Of a DNA stretch of 39,970 bases, positions 32,162 through 39,638 are shown piece after piece. Position 1 is the first letter of the stretch. Every line of letters begins with the position of its first letter. Both the position numbers and the translations under genes were made by a program. Below the pieces are notes generated by a model, which made no database searches, was not told where the DNA came from, and saw only the letters and a program-made list of their open reading frames with translations. Origin of the DNA: Candidatus Nanohalarchaeota archaeon QJJ-7 (lineage in GTDB: Archaea > Nanohalarchaeota > Nanosalinia > Nanosalinales > Nanohalalkaliarchaeaceae); contig JALIDP010000004.1 of assembly GCA_022865215.1 (NCBI GenBank), forward strand, positions 1 through 39,970, written 5' to 3'.

Positions 32162-32761
32162 ATGAGCGAGATCAAAATTTTCGATGAATGGGACTCGGAG
32201 GAAGCTGAAGTCCATGACGAGGGACTGAAGCGTTATATCAATACCGAGAACATTATGGCTCCCCGTTCAAAGGGGCGGCACTCCGACCAGCAGTTCTATC
32301 GAGGAGATGTACAGATAGTTGAGAGGTTCCTGAACCGGATGTATGTTGCGGGTCACAAGGGAAAGAAGCACCAGGTAACATCCGGCCACAACGTGGGCAA
32401 GTCAGAGAAGTTATGGAACGTCCTCAAGGAAACTTTCGAGATAATAGAAGAAGAGACAGGAGAGAACCCTGTACAGGTTCTCGTGACAGCGGTAGAGAAC
32501 TCCTCCCCCACCGAAGAAGTGGTATCCTACCAGAGGGGAGGCGTCATGGCCCGGAAGGCTGTCACCGTCTCACCGCAGAGACGCGTGGACCTCGCGGTCA
32601 GGATGCTGGTACAGGGAGCGTACGAGGGTCGGCTCGCAGAGTCTGAGGATGCAACAGACGCGATCGCCTCCGAAATCATCGGAGCATATGAAAACGATTC
32701 CAGCGTACGTGCAGTGAGAGAAAAGGAGAGAAGAGAGAAGGAAGCCGAGGGAGCGAGGTAG
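32162..32761 (+). CDS. rps7: Ribosomal protein S7
   Basis: A 199-residue S7 that organises the 3' domain of 16S rRNA. IVERFLNRMYVAGHKGKKHQ, NPVQVLVTAVENSSPTEEVV and the C-terminal VDLAVRMLVQGAYEGR are typical. The N terminus is extended and acidic, as usual in archaea. I take ATG 32162 over the earlier open frame because it gives MSEIKIFDEWDSEE, directly after the rps12 stop. Confidence 0.96.
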   Translation: MSEIKIFDEWDSEEAEVHDEGLKRYINTENIMAPRSKGRHSDQQFYRGDVQIVERFLNRMYVAGHKGKKHQVTSGHNVGKSEKLWNVLKETFEIIEEETGENPVQVLVTAVENSSPTEEVVSYQRGGVMARKAVTVSPQRRVDLAVRMLVQGAYEGRLAESEDATDAIASEIIGAYENDSSVRAVREKERREKEAEGAR

Positions 32762-32770
32762 CTCGCTATA

Positions 32771-32784
32771 TTTATAAAACTTGT
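32771..32784 (+). promoter_or_regulatory. Promoter of the EF-2 gene
   Basis: TTTATAAAACTTGT is identical to the element before the RNA polymerase operon. It lies 35 nt before the EF-2 ATG, leaving a short leader that carries the ribosome-binding site GAGGTG. Confidence 0.6.
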
Positions 32785-32818
32785 AAGAGCAGCGTTCTGT
32801 ATTCTGAGGTGCTAAGAC

Positions 32819-34999
32819 ATGGCAGATAGAGAAGTAGAAGCGATACAGGAGGTCATCGGGACCCCGGACCAGATCCGGAACATGGGGATAGTCGCACACA
32901 TCGACCACGGGAAAACAACACTGAGCGATTCACTTCTCGCGCGGGCAGGTAAGATCTCTGACGACCTGGCAGGCGAGCAGCTATTCATGGACTACGATGA
33001 CCAGGAGCAGGAGCGAGGCATCACCATCTACTCCGCTAACATCTCGATGGTGCACGAGCATGAGGGAGACGAGATCCTCATCAACCTTATAGATACTCCA
33101 GGCCACGTCGACTTCGGAGGAGACGTTACTAGAGCGATGAGGGCCGTGGACGGGGCTCTCGTTGTAGTAGACGCTGTTGACGGTGTGATGCCGCAGACAG
33201 AAGCAGTTCTAAGACAGTCTCTGGAGGAAAGAGTGAAGCCCGTACTTTTCATCAACAAGGTCGACCGGCTGATCAACGAGCTACAGCTCGGACCTGAGGA
33301 GATGCAGAACCGGTTCGTGAAGATAATCACAGAGGTCAACAAGCTTATCAAGAAGATCGCACCGGAAGAGATAGCGGAGAAGTGGACTGTATCCGTTGAA
33401 GGCGGTACCGTCGCTTTCGGTTCCGCACTTTATAACTGGGCGACTTCCGCACCTTACATGGAGGATACAGGGGTCAACTTCCAGCGTATATATGAACTTA
33501 TGGATGAGGGAGACCAGGAAACGCTCGCGGATGAAGCGCCGGTCGAAGAGGTTGTCCTGAACATGGTAGTGGACCACCTCCCTAATCCGGAAGAAGCGCA
33601 GGAGTACCGGATCCCACAGATCTGGAACGGTGATACCGACTCTGAAATCGGTGAACAGATGCTCACTAGCGACTCGGACGGAGACCTGGTCTGCGTCGTT
33701 ACCAACGTTGAGAGCGACCCGCACGCAGGCACTATATCCACCGCGAGGATCTTCTCAGGGACTGTACACGAAGGAGACGAGCTTTACGGTGTCGGTTCCA
33801 AGACTAACCAGACAGCTCAGCAGGTCGGTATCTATTCAGGTCCGCGGAAACTATCAATAGATGAAGTTCCTTCAGGGAACATCGTCGCGCTTACCGGAGT
33901 GGACTACGGGGCGGGAGAGACAGTCGTGGGCGAGGATATGACCCTCGAACCGTTCGAGCAGATAGAGCACATATTCGAACCTGTAGTCACCAAGTCGCTC
34001 GAACCGAAGAAGACCTCCGACCTGCCGGACCTGATCGAGGCACTGCGGAAGAGGGCGAAGGAGGACAACACTATCCAGATATCTATAGATGAAGAGACCG
34101 GGGAGACACTCGTATCCGGGCTCGGCGAGCTCCATATCGAGGCCAAGGTGGAGAGATACCTGCAGGAGAAAGGCATCGAGATCGACGTTTCCGAACCTAT
34201 CGTCGTCTACAGGGAGTCTATCGAGGAAGCTTCGGACGAGTTTGAAGGGAAATCTCCGAACCGGCACAACAAGTTCTACCTGTCCGTTGAAACACTCGAG
34301 GAAGAAGTATACGAGAACCTGATGGAAGGAGAGCTTCCTGAAGGAAAGGTCAGAACCCAGGACGAGCAGGAGGTCAGGGACACGCTGACCGAGTGGGGGA
34401 TGGACAAGGAGGAAGCAGAGAACGCGGACCATATCTATAAAGGCAACGTTTTCCTCGACATGTCGAGAGGTGTACAGTACCTCAACGAGGTCAAGGAACT
34501 GGTTCACGACGCTTTCAAAGAGCTTGTTGATGAGGGGCCTCTTGCGGACGAGCCCTCCATCCGGCTCAAGGTGAAGATTCACGATGCCAGTCTCCACGAG
34601 GACGCGGTGCACAGGGGGCCTGCACAGGTCATGCCTGCTGTGAAGGAGGCCATCGTCAAGGGTATGCTGGACGGTAACGCGAGGTTATACGAGCCCAAGC
34701 AGATAATCCGTATCGACACCCCCTCGGACGAGATGGGTGGAGCTATGACCGAAGTGAGTAACCGGAGGGGAGACGTGCTTGAGATGGACGATGAGGAGGA
34801 TTCCGCGGTTATCAAGGCTAAGGTCCCGGTTGCGGAGATGTTCGGATTCGAGGCCGATCTGAAGTCTGCGACCCAGGGCAAGGGCTTCTACTCGCTCATC
34901 GACCAGGTTTTCGAACCTCTACCACAGAACCTGCAGGAGGAGACAATCCTCGAAATACGGGAGAGGAAGGGTATGAAGCAGGAGATCCCTGGTATGTGA
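32819..34999 (+). CDS. fusA: Translation elongation factor 2
   Basis: A 726-residue EF-2 GTPase that drives ribosomal translocation. The G domain shows AHIDHGKTT, the G2 region ERGITIYSANI, DTPGHVDFGG and NKVDR; domain IV follows. The loop HEDAVHRGPAQVMPAV keeps the His that archaea modify to diphthamide, so the organism should need the Dph pathway. Length and order are standard. It is preceded by a ribosome-binding site with a short leader. Confidence 0.97.
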   Translation: MADREVEAIQEVIGTPDQIRNMGIVAHIDHGKTTLSDSLLARAGKISDDLAGEQLFMDYDDQEQERGITIYSANISMVHEHEGDEILINLIDTPGHVDFGGDVTRAMRAVDGALVVVDAVDGVMPQTEAVLRQSLEERVKPVLFINKVDRLINELQLGPEEMQNRFVKIITEVNKLIKKIAPEEIAEKWTVSVEGGTVAFGSALYNWATSAPYMEDTGVNFQRIYELMDEGDQETLADEAPVEEVVLNMVVDHLPNPEEAQEYRIPQIWNGDTDSEIGEQMLTSDSDGDLVCVVTNVESDPHAGTISTARIFSGTVHEGDELYGVGSKTNQTAQQVGIYSGPRKLSIDEVPSGNIVALTGVDYGAGETVVGEDMTLEPFEQIEHIFEPVVTKSLEPKKTSDLPDLIEALRKRAKEDNTIQISIDEETGETLVSGLGELHIEAKVERYLQEKGIEIDVSEPIVVYRESIEEASDEFEGKSPNRHNKFYLSVETLEEEVYENLMEGELPEGKVRTQDEQEVRDTLTEWGMDKEEAENADHIYKGNVFLDMSRGVQYLNEVKELVHDAFKELVDEGPLADEPSIRLKVKIHDASLHEDAVHRGPAQVMPAVKEAIVKGMLDGNARLYEPKQIIRIDTPSDEMGGAMTEVSNRRGDVLEMDDEEDSAVIKAKVPVAEMFGFEADLKSATQGKGFYSLIDQVFEPLPQNLQEETILEIRERKGMKQEIPGM

Positions 35000-35087
35000 T
35001 GATAAAGAATTTCAATACACCTCCCACCAATCCCTTTTTAAATGTTATAACGGATACTAGTCCTGCAACGTATCAAAGGTGCATAAA

Positions 35088-36368
35088 ATGGCAGATAAGC
35101 CCCACATCAACCTAGTTTCCATCGGACACGTAGATCACGGAAAGTCAACAATGATCGGAAGACTTCTTTGGGAGACCGATAACCTCCCGGAGGAAGAGAT
35201 GAGGAAACTCAGAGAAGAAGCAGAAGAGCAAGGAAAGGAAACTTTCGAATTCGCTTTCGCGATGGACAACCTGCAGGAAGAACGTGAAAGGGGCGTAACT
35301 ATCGATCTGCGACATCAGCAGTTCGATACCGACAGCTACATGTTTACATTTATCGATGCACCAGGCCACCGCGACTTCATCAAGAACATGATCACAGGCG
35401 CTGCACAGGCAGACGCTGCAGTCCTTGTGGTAGCGGCGGACGACGGTGTGCAGCCGCAGACGAAGGAGCACTCCTATCTTGCAAAAGTGCTGGGTATCGA
35501 CCAGCTTATCGTCGCAGTCAACAAGATGGACAAGGAGGATTATTCCGAACAGAGATACGAAGAAGTCAAGGAAGAGGTGCAGGAACTCCTCCAGAACGTC
35601 GGTTACCCCGGCGATATCAAGTTCATACCTATCTCGGCTTACGAGGGAGACAACGTTGTCGAAGCGTCCGACGACCTGGGATGGTTCGACGGAGAGACCC
35701 TCTACGAGGCACTCGACAACTTCGAGGCGCCTGAACAGCCTAGCGATCTCCCGCTGAGAGTACCTATCCAGGACAACTATGAGATCAAGGGAGTCGGTGC
35801 TGTGCCTGTCGGACGAGTGGAGACCGGAAATCTCGAGACAGGTAAGAGCGTGGTCTTCGAACCTGCATCCGACCGACTGAACCAGGATATCGGTGGAGAG
35901 GTCAAGACCATCGAGATGCACCACGAAGAGGTCGATGAGGCTGAGCCTGGAGACAACGTCGGTTTCAACGTCCGTGGAGTAGGAAAGGACGATGTGAAGC
36001 GTGGAGACGTAGCAGGCGCTCCTGACAATACACCAACAGTGGTGGAAGAGTTCGAGGCGCAGATAATCGTTCTCGACCATCCGAACGTGGTGACCGAGGG
36101 TTACACCCCGGTATTCCACGTGAACACTGCTCAGGTCGCGTGCGAGTTCAAGGACGTAAAGCGTACCGTTGACCCTGAAAGCGGGGAGACCAAGGAAGAA
36201 GACCCTGACTACGTGCAGCAGGGAGAATCAGCCGTGGTCACCCTCAAGCCCCAGCAGCCGCTGGTCATCGAGGAGAACGACGACATCCCGCAGATGGCAA
36301 GGTTCGCTATCAGGGACATGGACCGCACTGTCGGTGCAGGCATGTGCCTGAACGTGACCGAGAAGTAG
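35088..36368 (+). CDS. tuf: Translation elongation factor 1-alpha
   Basis: A 426-residue EF-1A that delivers aminoacyl-tRNA. GTPase motifs [21 protein letters not shown] and NKMD are present, followed by the two beta-barrel domains ([41 protein letters not shown]). An in-frame GTG three codons upstream is possible, but ATG 35088 has AAAGGTG six bases before it. A strong hairpin with a T run ends the gene. Confidence 0.97.
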   Translation: MADKPHINLVSIGHVDHGKSTMIGRLLWETDNLPEEEMRKLREEAEEQGKETFEFAFAMDNLQEERERGVTIDLRHQQFDTDSYMFTFIDAPGHRDFIKNMITGAAQADAAVLVVAADDGVQPQTKEHSYLAKVLGIDQLIVAVNKMDKEDYSEQRYEEVKEEVQELLQNVGYPGDIKFIPISAYEGDNVVEASDDLGWFDGETLYEALDNFEAPEQPSDLPLRVPIQDNYEIKGVGAVPVGRVETGNLETGKSVVFEPASDRLNQDIGGEVKTIEMHHEEVDEAEPGDNVGFNVRGVGKDDVKRGDVAGAPDNTPTVVEEFEAQIIVLDHPNVVTEGYTPVFHVNTAQVACEFKDVKRTVDPESGETKEEDPDYVQQGESAVVTLKPQQPLVIEENDDIPQMARFAIRDMDRTVGAGMCLNVTEK

Positions 36369-36392
36369 CCCCCAGGCTACTTCGTATTTTTT
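36362..36392 (+). terminator. Hairpin terminator of EF-1A
   Basis: GAAGTAGCC (36362-36370) and GGCTACTTC (36375-36383) form a perfect 9-bp hairpin with loop CCCA, overlapping the EF-1A stop codon. It is followed by GTATTTTTT. The T run marks it as a transcription terminator, unlike the hairpins at the tRNA loci. Confidence 0.75.
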
Positions 36393-36443
36393 CCTTCTAT
36401 TTTCCAGTCCGATTTAAAAGAATTGTAATAGTGATGGGTTAAC

Positions 36444-36752
36444 ATGCAGAAGGCAAGAGTAAAGCTGTCAAGCACTGAATCCGAAAAAGTGGATAACGTT
36501 GCGGATGACGTTATAGAGACAGCTGATAATTACAATGCAAAGGTCTCCGGACCCGTACCGCTTCCGACAGACATCATGGAAGTCCCGGTTATGAAGACTC
36601 CGGACGGGGAAGGAAAGGCGACATGGGAGCGCTGGGAGATGCGTGTCCACAAACGGCTTATCGACGTCTCCGATTCCGAACGGGCCCTGCGGCAGATCAT
36701 GCGTGTACACGTTCCTGAAGGGGTCTCCATCGAAGTCGAGATAATGGAGTGA
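36444..36752 (+). CDS. rps10: Ribosomal protein S10
   Basis: A 102-residue S10, usual in this position after EF-1A in archaea. KARVKLSSTESEKVDNVADDVI, VSGPVPLPTDIMEVPVMKTP and the C-terminal ALRQIMRVHVPEGVSIEVEI are diagnostic. A TATA-like TTTAAAAG at about 36412-36419 lies some 25 nt before the ATG, so it has its own leaderless promoter despite lying behind EF-1A. Confidence 0.96.
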   Translation: MQKARVKLSSTESEKVDNVADDVIETADNYNAKVSGPVPLPTDIMEVPVMKTPDGEGKATWERWEMRVHKRLIDVSDSERALRQIMRVHVPEGVSIEVEIME

Positions 36753-36771
36753 ACTGGAGAACGGCCACCTA

Positions 36772-36779
36772 TATTAAAA
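36772..36779 (+). promoter_or_regulatory. TATA box of the tRNA-Ser locus
   Basis: TATTAAAA lies 25 nt before the extra 5' tRNA copy at 36804 but 113 nt before the real tRNA-Ser at 36892. The normal tRNA spacing is kept to the copy, not to the functional gene. Confidence 0.6.
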
Positions 36780-36803
36780 TTCTACCGTTCAATTCCATCG
36801 TAA

Positions 36804-36881
36804 GCCCGGGTGGCGGACTCGGCGATCCTCACAGGTCGTCGATGGAGAAAACGCATCAGCGTTTTCGACAGAGCCACCCGG
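36804..36881 (+). repeat. Insertion-like leader carrying a duplicate of the tRNA-Ser 5' end
   Basis: GCCCGGGTGGCGGA at 36804-36817 repeats the first 14 bases of the real tRNA (36892-36905), 88 nt apart. As at tRNA-Leu, the copy folds back on its own complement: CCGGGTGGC (36806-36814) pairs with GCCACCCGG (36873-36881). Inside is the hairpin GAAAACGC-ATCA-GCGTTTTC (36847-36866). No anticodon or T arm follows, so the first copy is not a tRNA by itself. Confidence 0.75.
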
Positions 36882-36891
36882 CGAGGAACGA

Positions 36892-37045
36892 GCCCGGGTG
36901 GCGGAGTCTGGCCAAACGCGCCAGCCTGGAAACCGCGCTTCTTGAGCGTGAGCGAAAGAAGCAAGGAGAAGAAAACGCTCTAGCGTTTTCGGTCCAGCCA
37001 GCTGGTAGGCGAGAGCCTGCACCGGTTCAAATCCGGTCCCGGGCG
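36892..37045 (+). tRNA. tRNA-Ser (anticodon GGA) with a 68-nt intron
   Basis: A type II tRNA. Exon 1 (36892-36931) has acceptor GCCCGGG, D stem GCG/CGC, anticodon stem CCAGC and loop CTGGAA (anticodon GGA). Exon 2 (37000-37045) has A38, GCTGG, a long variable arm AGGC-GAGA-GCCT, T arm ACCGG-TTCAAAT-CCGGT, CCCGGGC and discriminator G. A clear bulge-helix-bulge is drawn at the splice sites: central helix CTGG/CCAG, bulges AAA and CCA, inner helix CCG/CGG. An extra copy of its 5' end lies 88 nt upstream. Confidence 0.95.
36932..36999 (+). other. Intron of tRNA-Ser
   Basis: The intron contains GCTTCTT/AAGAAGC (36937-36962) and the hairpin GAAAACGC-TCTA-GCGTTTTC (36971-36990). The latter has the same stem as the hairpin in the upstream leader (36847-36866), with only the loop different. 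The intron therefore carries the same hairpin unit as the insertion next to it. Confidence 0.8.
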
Positions 37046-37065
37046 CTGTCTCAAGGTTAAGAGAC

Positions 37066-37914
37066 ATGGAATATAACCCCGATAAAATTATTTTTACAGC
37101 AGCCGATTTTACCGGCGTTAAACATGGTATAAAACCGGTATCAAGAGTGGGGATCGACCAGGAGATCGATACGGATTACCTTAAGAATCTCTGCGAAGAG
37201 GAATCTTTAAACCTAGAAATTGTAGAAAGCGCGATTTACGATTCCAAAGAGAAATCCTCCTACGCATATATCGGGAAAGATAAAGAAAATATAGAAGACG
37301 CTATAGGAGCAGAAAGAAAAGGAGATGGTAAAACAGCAGCACATCTTTTCGGATATCCTGACTGTTGTGTGGAGAAGTATAGTGACAATGAAGATATAGC
37401 TGACAATCGCTTCCAGTTAAAAATGTGGGAAAATGTAGATACAGCACCTCATAGGATGAACTCTCTATTCTGCCTCGATAGTAAAGTAACTAGGGAAAAA
37501 ATTAGAGAAGAACATTTTTTCCATAAACTATCCTCCTTATCCTTATCTTATCTTCCATACCACCCTTGTTCACTCGACTGCTCAGAGAGCCTGGAGATGG
37601 GGAAGCAGATAAGAGAAAAAATGGGGGAAGACTTCCCCGGTCATAGAAAGAAGGTCGATGAAGCTCTGAAAGGTCCTTTCCTCCTGATAGATGATATGAA
37701 CTTCGCAGCACTTGAAGGACAGAAAGACGGGAACGAAATAAAGTATGGGGATGTCAAAACAGATCTTACCCGGGTAGAAGATAAAAACGTTCTCAACGCC
37801 CTGAAAAAAGGAAATAAAGTGGTTGAAAATAACGGACTGGAGATCCATCAGGCCGGCGAGGTCATAGAACACATAGAAGAGGGAACTCTCATCCAGTTCC
37901 AAAAAACCGGATAA
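37066..37914 (+). CDS. DUF483-type protein, unknown function
   Basis: A 282-residue protein with conserved cysteines typical of the archaeal DUF483 family: FGYPDCCVEKY, PHRMNSLFC and YLPYHPCSLDCSESLEMG. The Cys/His set suggests a metal or Fe-S site, but no function is established to my knowledge. Its bases are more AT-rich than its neighbours and it is less acidic. It begins 20 bases after tRNA-Ser, with its ATG touching a TGTCTC/GAGACA hairpin (37047-37066), so it may be read from the tRNA promoter. Confidence 0.72.
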   Translation: MEYNPDKIIFTAADFTGVKHGIKPVSRVGIDQEIDTDYLKNLCEEESLNLEIVESAIYDSKEKSSYAYIGKDKENIEDAIGAERKGDGKTAAHLFGYPDCCVEKYSDNEDIADNRFQLKMWENVDTAPHRMNSLFCLDSKVTREKIREEHFFHKLSSLSLSYLPYHPCSLDCSESLEMGKQIREKMGEDFPGHRKKVDEALKGPFLLIDDMNFAALEGQKDGNEIKYGDVKTDLTRVEDKNVLNALKKGNKVVENNGLEIHQAGEVIEHIEEGTLIQFQKTG

Positions 37915-37982
37915 AAATCTGGGAAATGAGCCAGAAAAACCATTTCACATATCGAATCTTCTCCTATTGCTCTTGTAATAAC

Positions 37983-38534
37983 TCAATCAAAAGCCTCCTC
38001 AACTTCCGATATCAAATCCCTGTCCTGAAAATTGGCCCTGCACCTGTAGCGATCCCGAGAGACTATCTGCCTCTCTATAGTTACCGAGAACTCTTCGGAC
38101 TCGAAATAGTCAGGGTTCACTGGACCCACAAGATGCCTGTATATACCGCGCTCAAGCCCTCTAACGAGCTTGATCAGCATCGGTATTAGACCGCGAGCAG
38201 TCGACTCGCCTGCTTCCTCGACCTTCCTAGCGCTCTCCTTCGGCCGTCCTGAGACCAGTTCTGATCCGGAATCCTTCATCTCTCCTTCAGCCCTTGAAAG
38301 CTCCTTTTTCATGCCCTCACTCTCCTCTTCAATCCCAGTCTCTCTCATCGATTCATCCTTAACCGTCCTGCCCTTCACTTCTTTCTTACCCTCCCCATCT
38401 TTGGGCATCCACTCTCGGAACCGGGAGTTCTCATCAGGTAAGGTAGATTCCAGAGCACGGGAAAGGTTTTCACAGAACTCCACTATTTCCTCCCATTCCC
38501 CCTCTTCTACCAGAGCGAAGTCCCTCCTTTCCAT
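37983..38534 (-). CDS. Charged hypothetical protein
   Basis: A 183-residue protein with a highly charged, probably helical central part (EGKKEVKGRTVKDESMRETGIEEESEGMKKELSRAEGEM) and a more ordered C-terminal end (IYRHLVGPVNPDYFESEEFSVTIERQIVSRDRYRCR). No family is recognised. The open frame extends upstream into the metallopeptidase-like gene, but ATG 38534 follows a TATA-like stretch (near 38559) at a suitable distance. Neighbour on the same strand is the HExxH protein. Confidence 0.55.
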   Translation of the reverse strand: MERRDFALVEEGEWEEIVEFCENLSRALESTLPDENSRFREWMPKDGEGKKEVKGRTVKDESMRETGIEEESEGMKKELSRAEGEMKDSGSELVSGRPKESARKVEEAGESTARGLIPMLIKLVRGLERGIYRHLVGPVNPDYFESEEFSVTIERQIVSRDRYRCRANFQDRDLISEVEEAFD

Positions 38535-38571
38535 GCAGACTTCTTGGGATTTTATGCTTAAAGAATGTGAC

Positions 38572-39084
38572 TCAGTAGGACTCAGAATAAGTAGTTTCGG
38601 AAGAACTGTAGGCAGCAGTTCCTGGTCTTGAAGCGGCTCTCCCCAACACTCCCGGCCATCCCGGGTTGTCGGCCCTGAAACTGAGAGTGTTCTCCACATC
38701 GATATCCCCGTTGATGTACCTTATGGTGAGCTCGTCCTTCGGGGACCTGTGATGGGTCTTCTCGTGTTCTATAGTCCTCTCACGGTCGACCTTGTAAAGA
38801 TTCCTGTTGACCACCACGTGAGATGAGTCTCTCCTGGTGAACCCGAAGAGGCCAGGAGGCAGGTCTCGCTCCACGACCGCCAGTTCACGGGGCTTCCGCT
38901 CCTTCCGCTCCACTTCCTTCCCGATATCTATATCCAGGTCTCCGGATTCTTCTTCCTCGAGAAGAGACCTCCATCTATCCACGAACTCGGCTGAGCCGTG
39001 TTCGTTCGAGCAGTCGACGCTTCCAGCGTCGATGCGCTCCCCGAAATCTTCCTCTAGCCATAGCTCGATCTCCTCTTCGGCCAT
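38572..39084 (-). CDS. Putative small zinc metallopeptidase (HExxH)
   Basis: A 170-residue acidic protein with HEKTHH at residues 107-112 (H107, E108, H111), an HExxH zinc-peptidase signature in the context VDRERTIEHEKTHHRSPKDELTIRYING. The third ligand could be one of the downstream acidic residues. The N-terminal half is acidic and the C terminus is Ser/Thr/Tyr-rich (YSSSETTYSESY). A short HExxH motif can occur by chance, so activity is unproven. It has a divergent partner at 39135 with a shared TATA box. Confidence 0.6.
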   Translation of the reverse strand: MAEEEIELWLEEDFGERIDAGSVDCSNEHGSAEFVDRWRSLLEEEESGDLDIDIGKEVERKERKPRELAVVERDLPPGLFGFTRRDSSHVVVNRNLYKVDRERTIEHEKTHHRSPKDELTIRYINGDIDVENTLSFRADNPGWPGVLGRAASRPGTAAYSSSETTYSESY

Positions 39085-39107
39085 ACCTCCATATCCTCGG
39101 CAAACGC

Positions 39108-39113
39108 TTTAAA
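39108..39113. promoter_or_regulatory. Shared bidirectional TATA box (HExxH protein / DUF151)
   Basis: The palindromic TTTAAA is 24 nt from the minus-strand start at 39084 and 22 nt from the plus-strand start at 39135. Confidence 0.6.
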
Positions 39114-39134
39114 TCTGCCGGCAAAAACTTCCCT

Positions 39135-39638
39135 ATGGATATAGAGCTCTACATCGCTCTGATATCCCTTATACTGCTGGGGATACTTACAGCGCCTTTT
39201 CTCCCCTCCCTATCTTCCTCCCAGGTGGATCTGAACGGGTACTCTCCTGTAGAAGATATCCAGACTGAAGAGAACCTTCTGGTGTTCGAATCCGGGTGTT
39301 ACCAGCTCAGCATGGTAGTATCCAGGGATCAGACGGAATCTATCCAGAAAGGCATTTTGAATTTTACAGGTTCTAGACCCCTGACCCACGACCTTTTCGC
39401 ATCTACCCTTTCAGAGCTAGATGCGGAGCTGGAGGCGGTCAAGATATATGGTCTAATGGAGGGAAGCTACCTGGCCTACCTGGTGATAGAGGAAAACGGT
39501 GAGATCCAGAGAATCGATTCAAGACCCTCGGATGCGGTAGCTCTCGCTTCACGCACCCGATCTCCGGTATACGTGAACGAGGAGCTTTTAAGAGAGGCTG
39601 GAGAAGACACATGTGAGAGAGGTGGTAAAACTCTATGA
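39135..39638 (+). CDS. Membrane-anchored bifunctional nuclease domain protein (DUF151)
   Basis: A 167-residue protein with an N-terminal membrane anchor (about residues 5-25) and a DUF151/BFN domain. The diagnostic part runs RPLTHDLFASTLSELDAELEAVKIYG then IDSRPSDAVALASRTRSPVYVNEELL. Relatives show nuclease activity on DNA and RNA in vitro. The anchor suggests the domain works at the membrane or outside. It overlaps the next gene by ATGA. Confidence 0.88.
   Translation: MDIELYIALISLILLGILTAPFLPSLSSSQVDLNGYSPVEDIQTEENLLVFESGCYQLSMVVSRDQTESIQKGILNFTGSRPLTHDLFASTLSELDAELEAVKIYGLMEGSYLAYLVIEENGEIQRIDSRPSDAVALASRTRSPVYVNEELLREAGEDTCERGGKTL

Noticed and set aside
33872-34612. Long minus-strand frame opposite EF-2
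   Set aside because: Antisense shadow of fusA with no recognisable domain or start signals.
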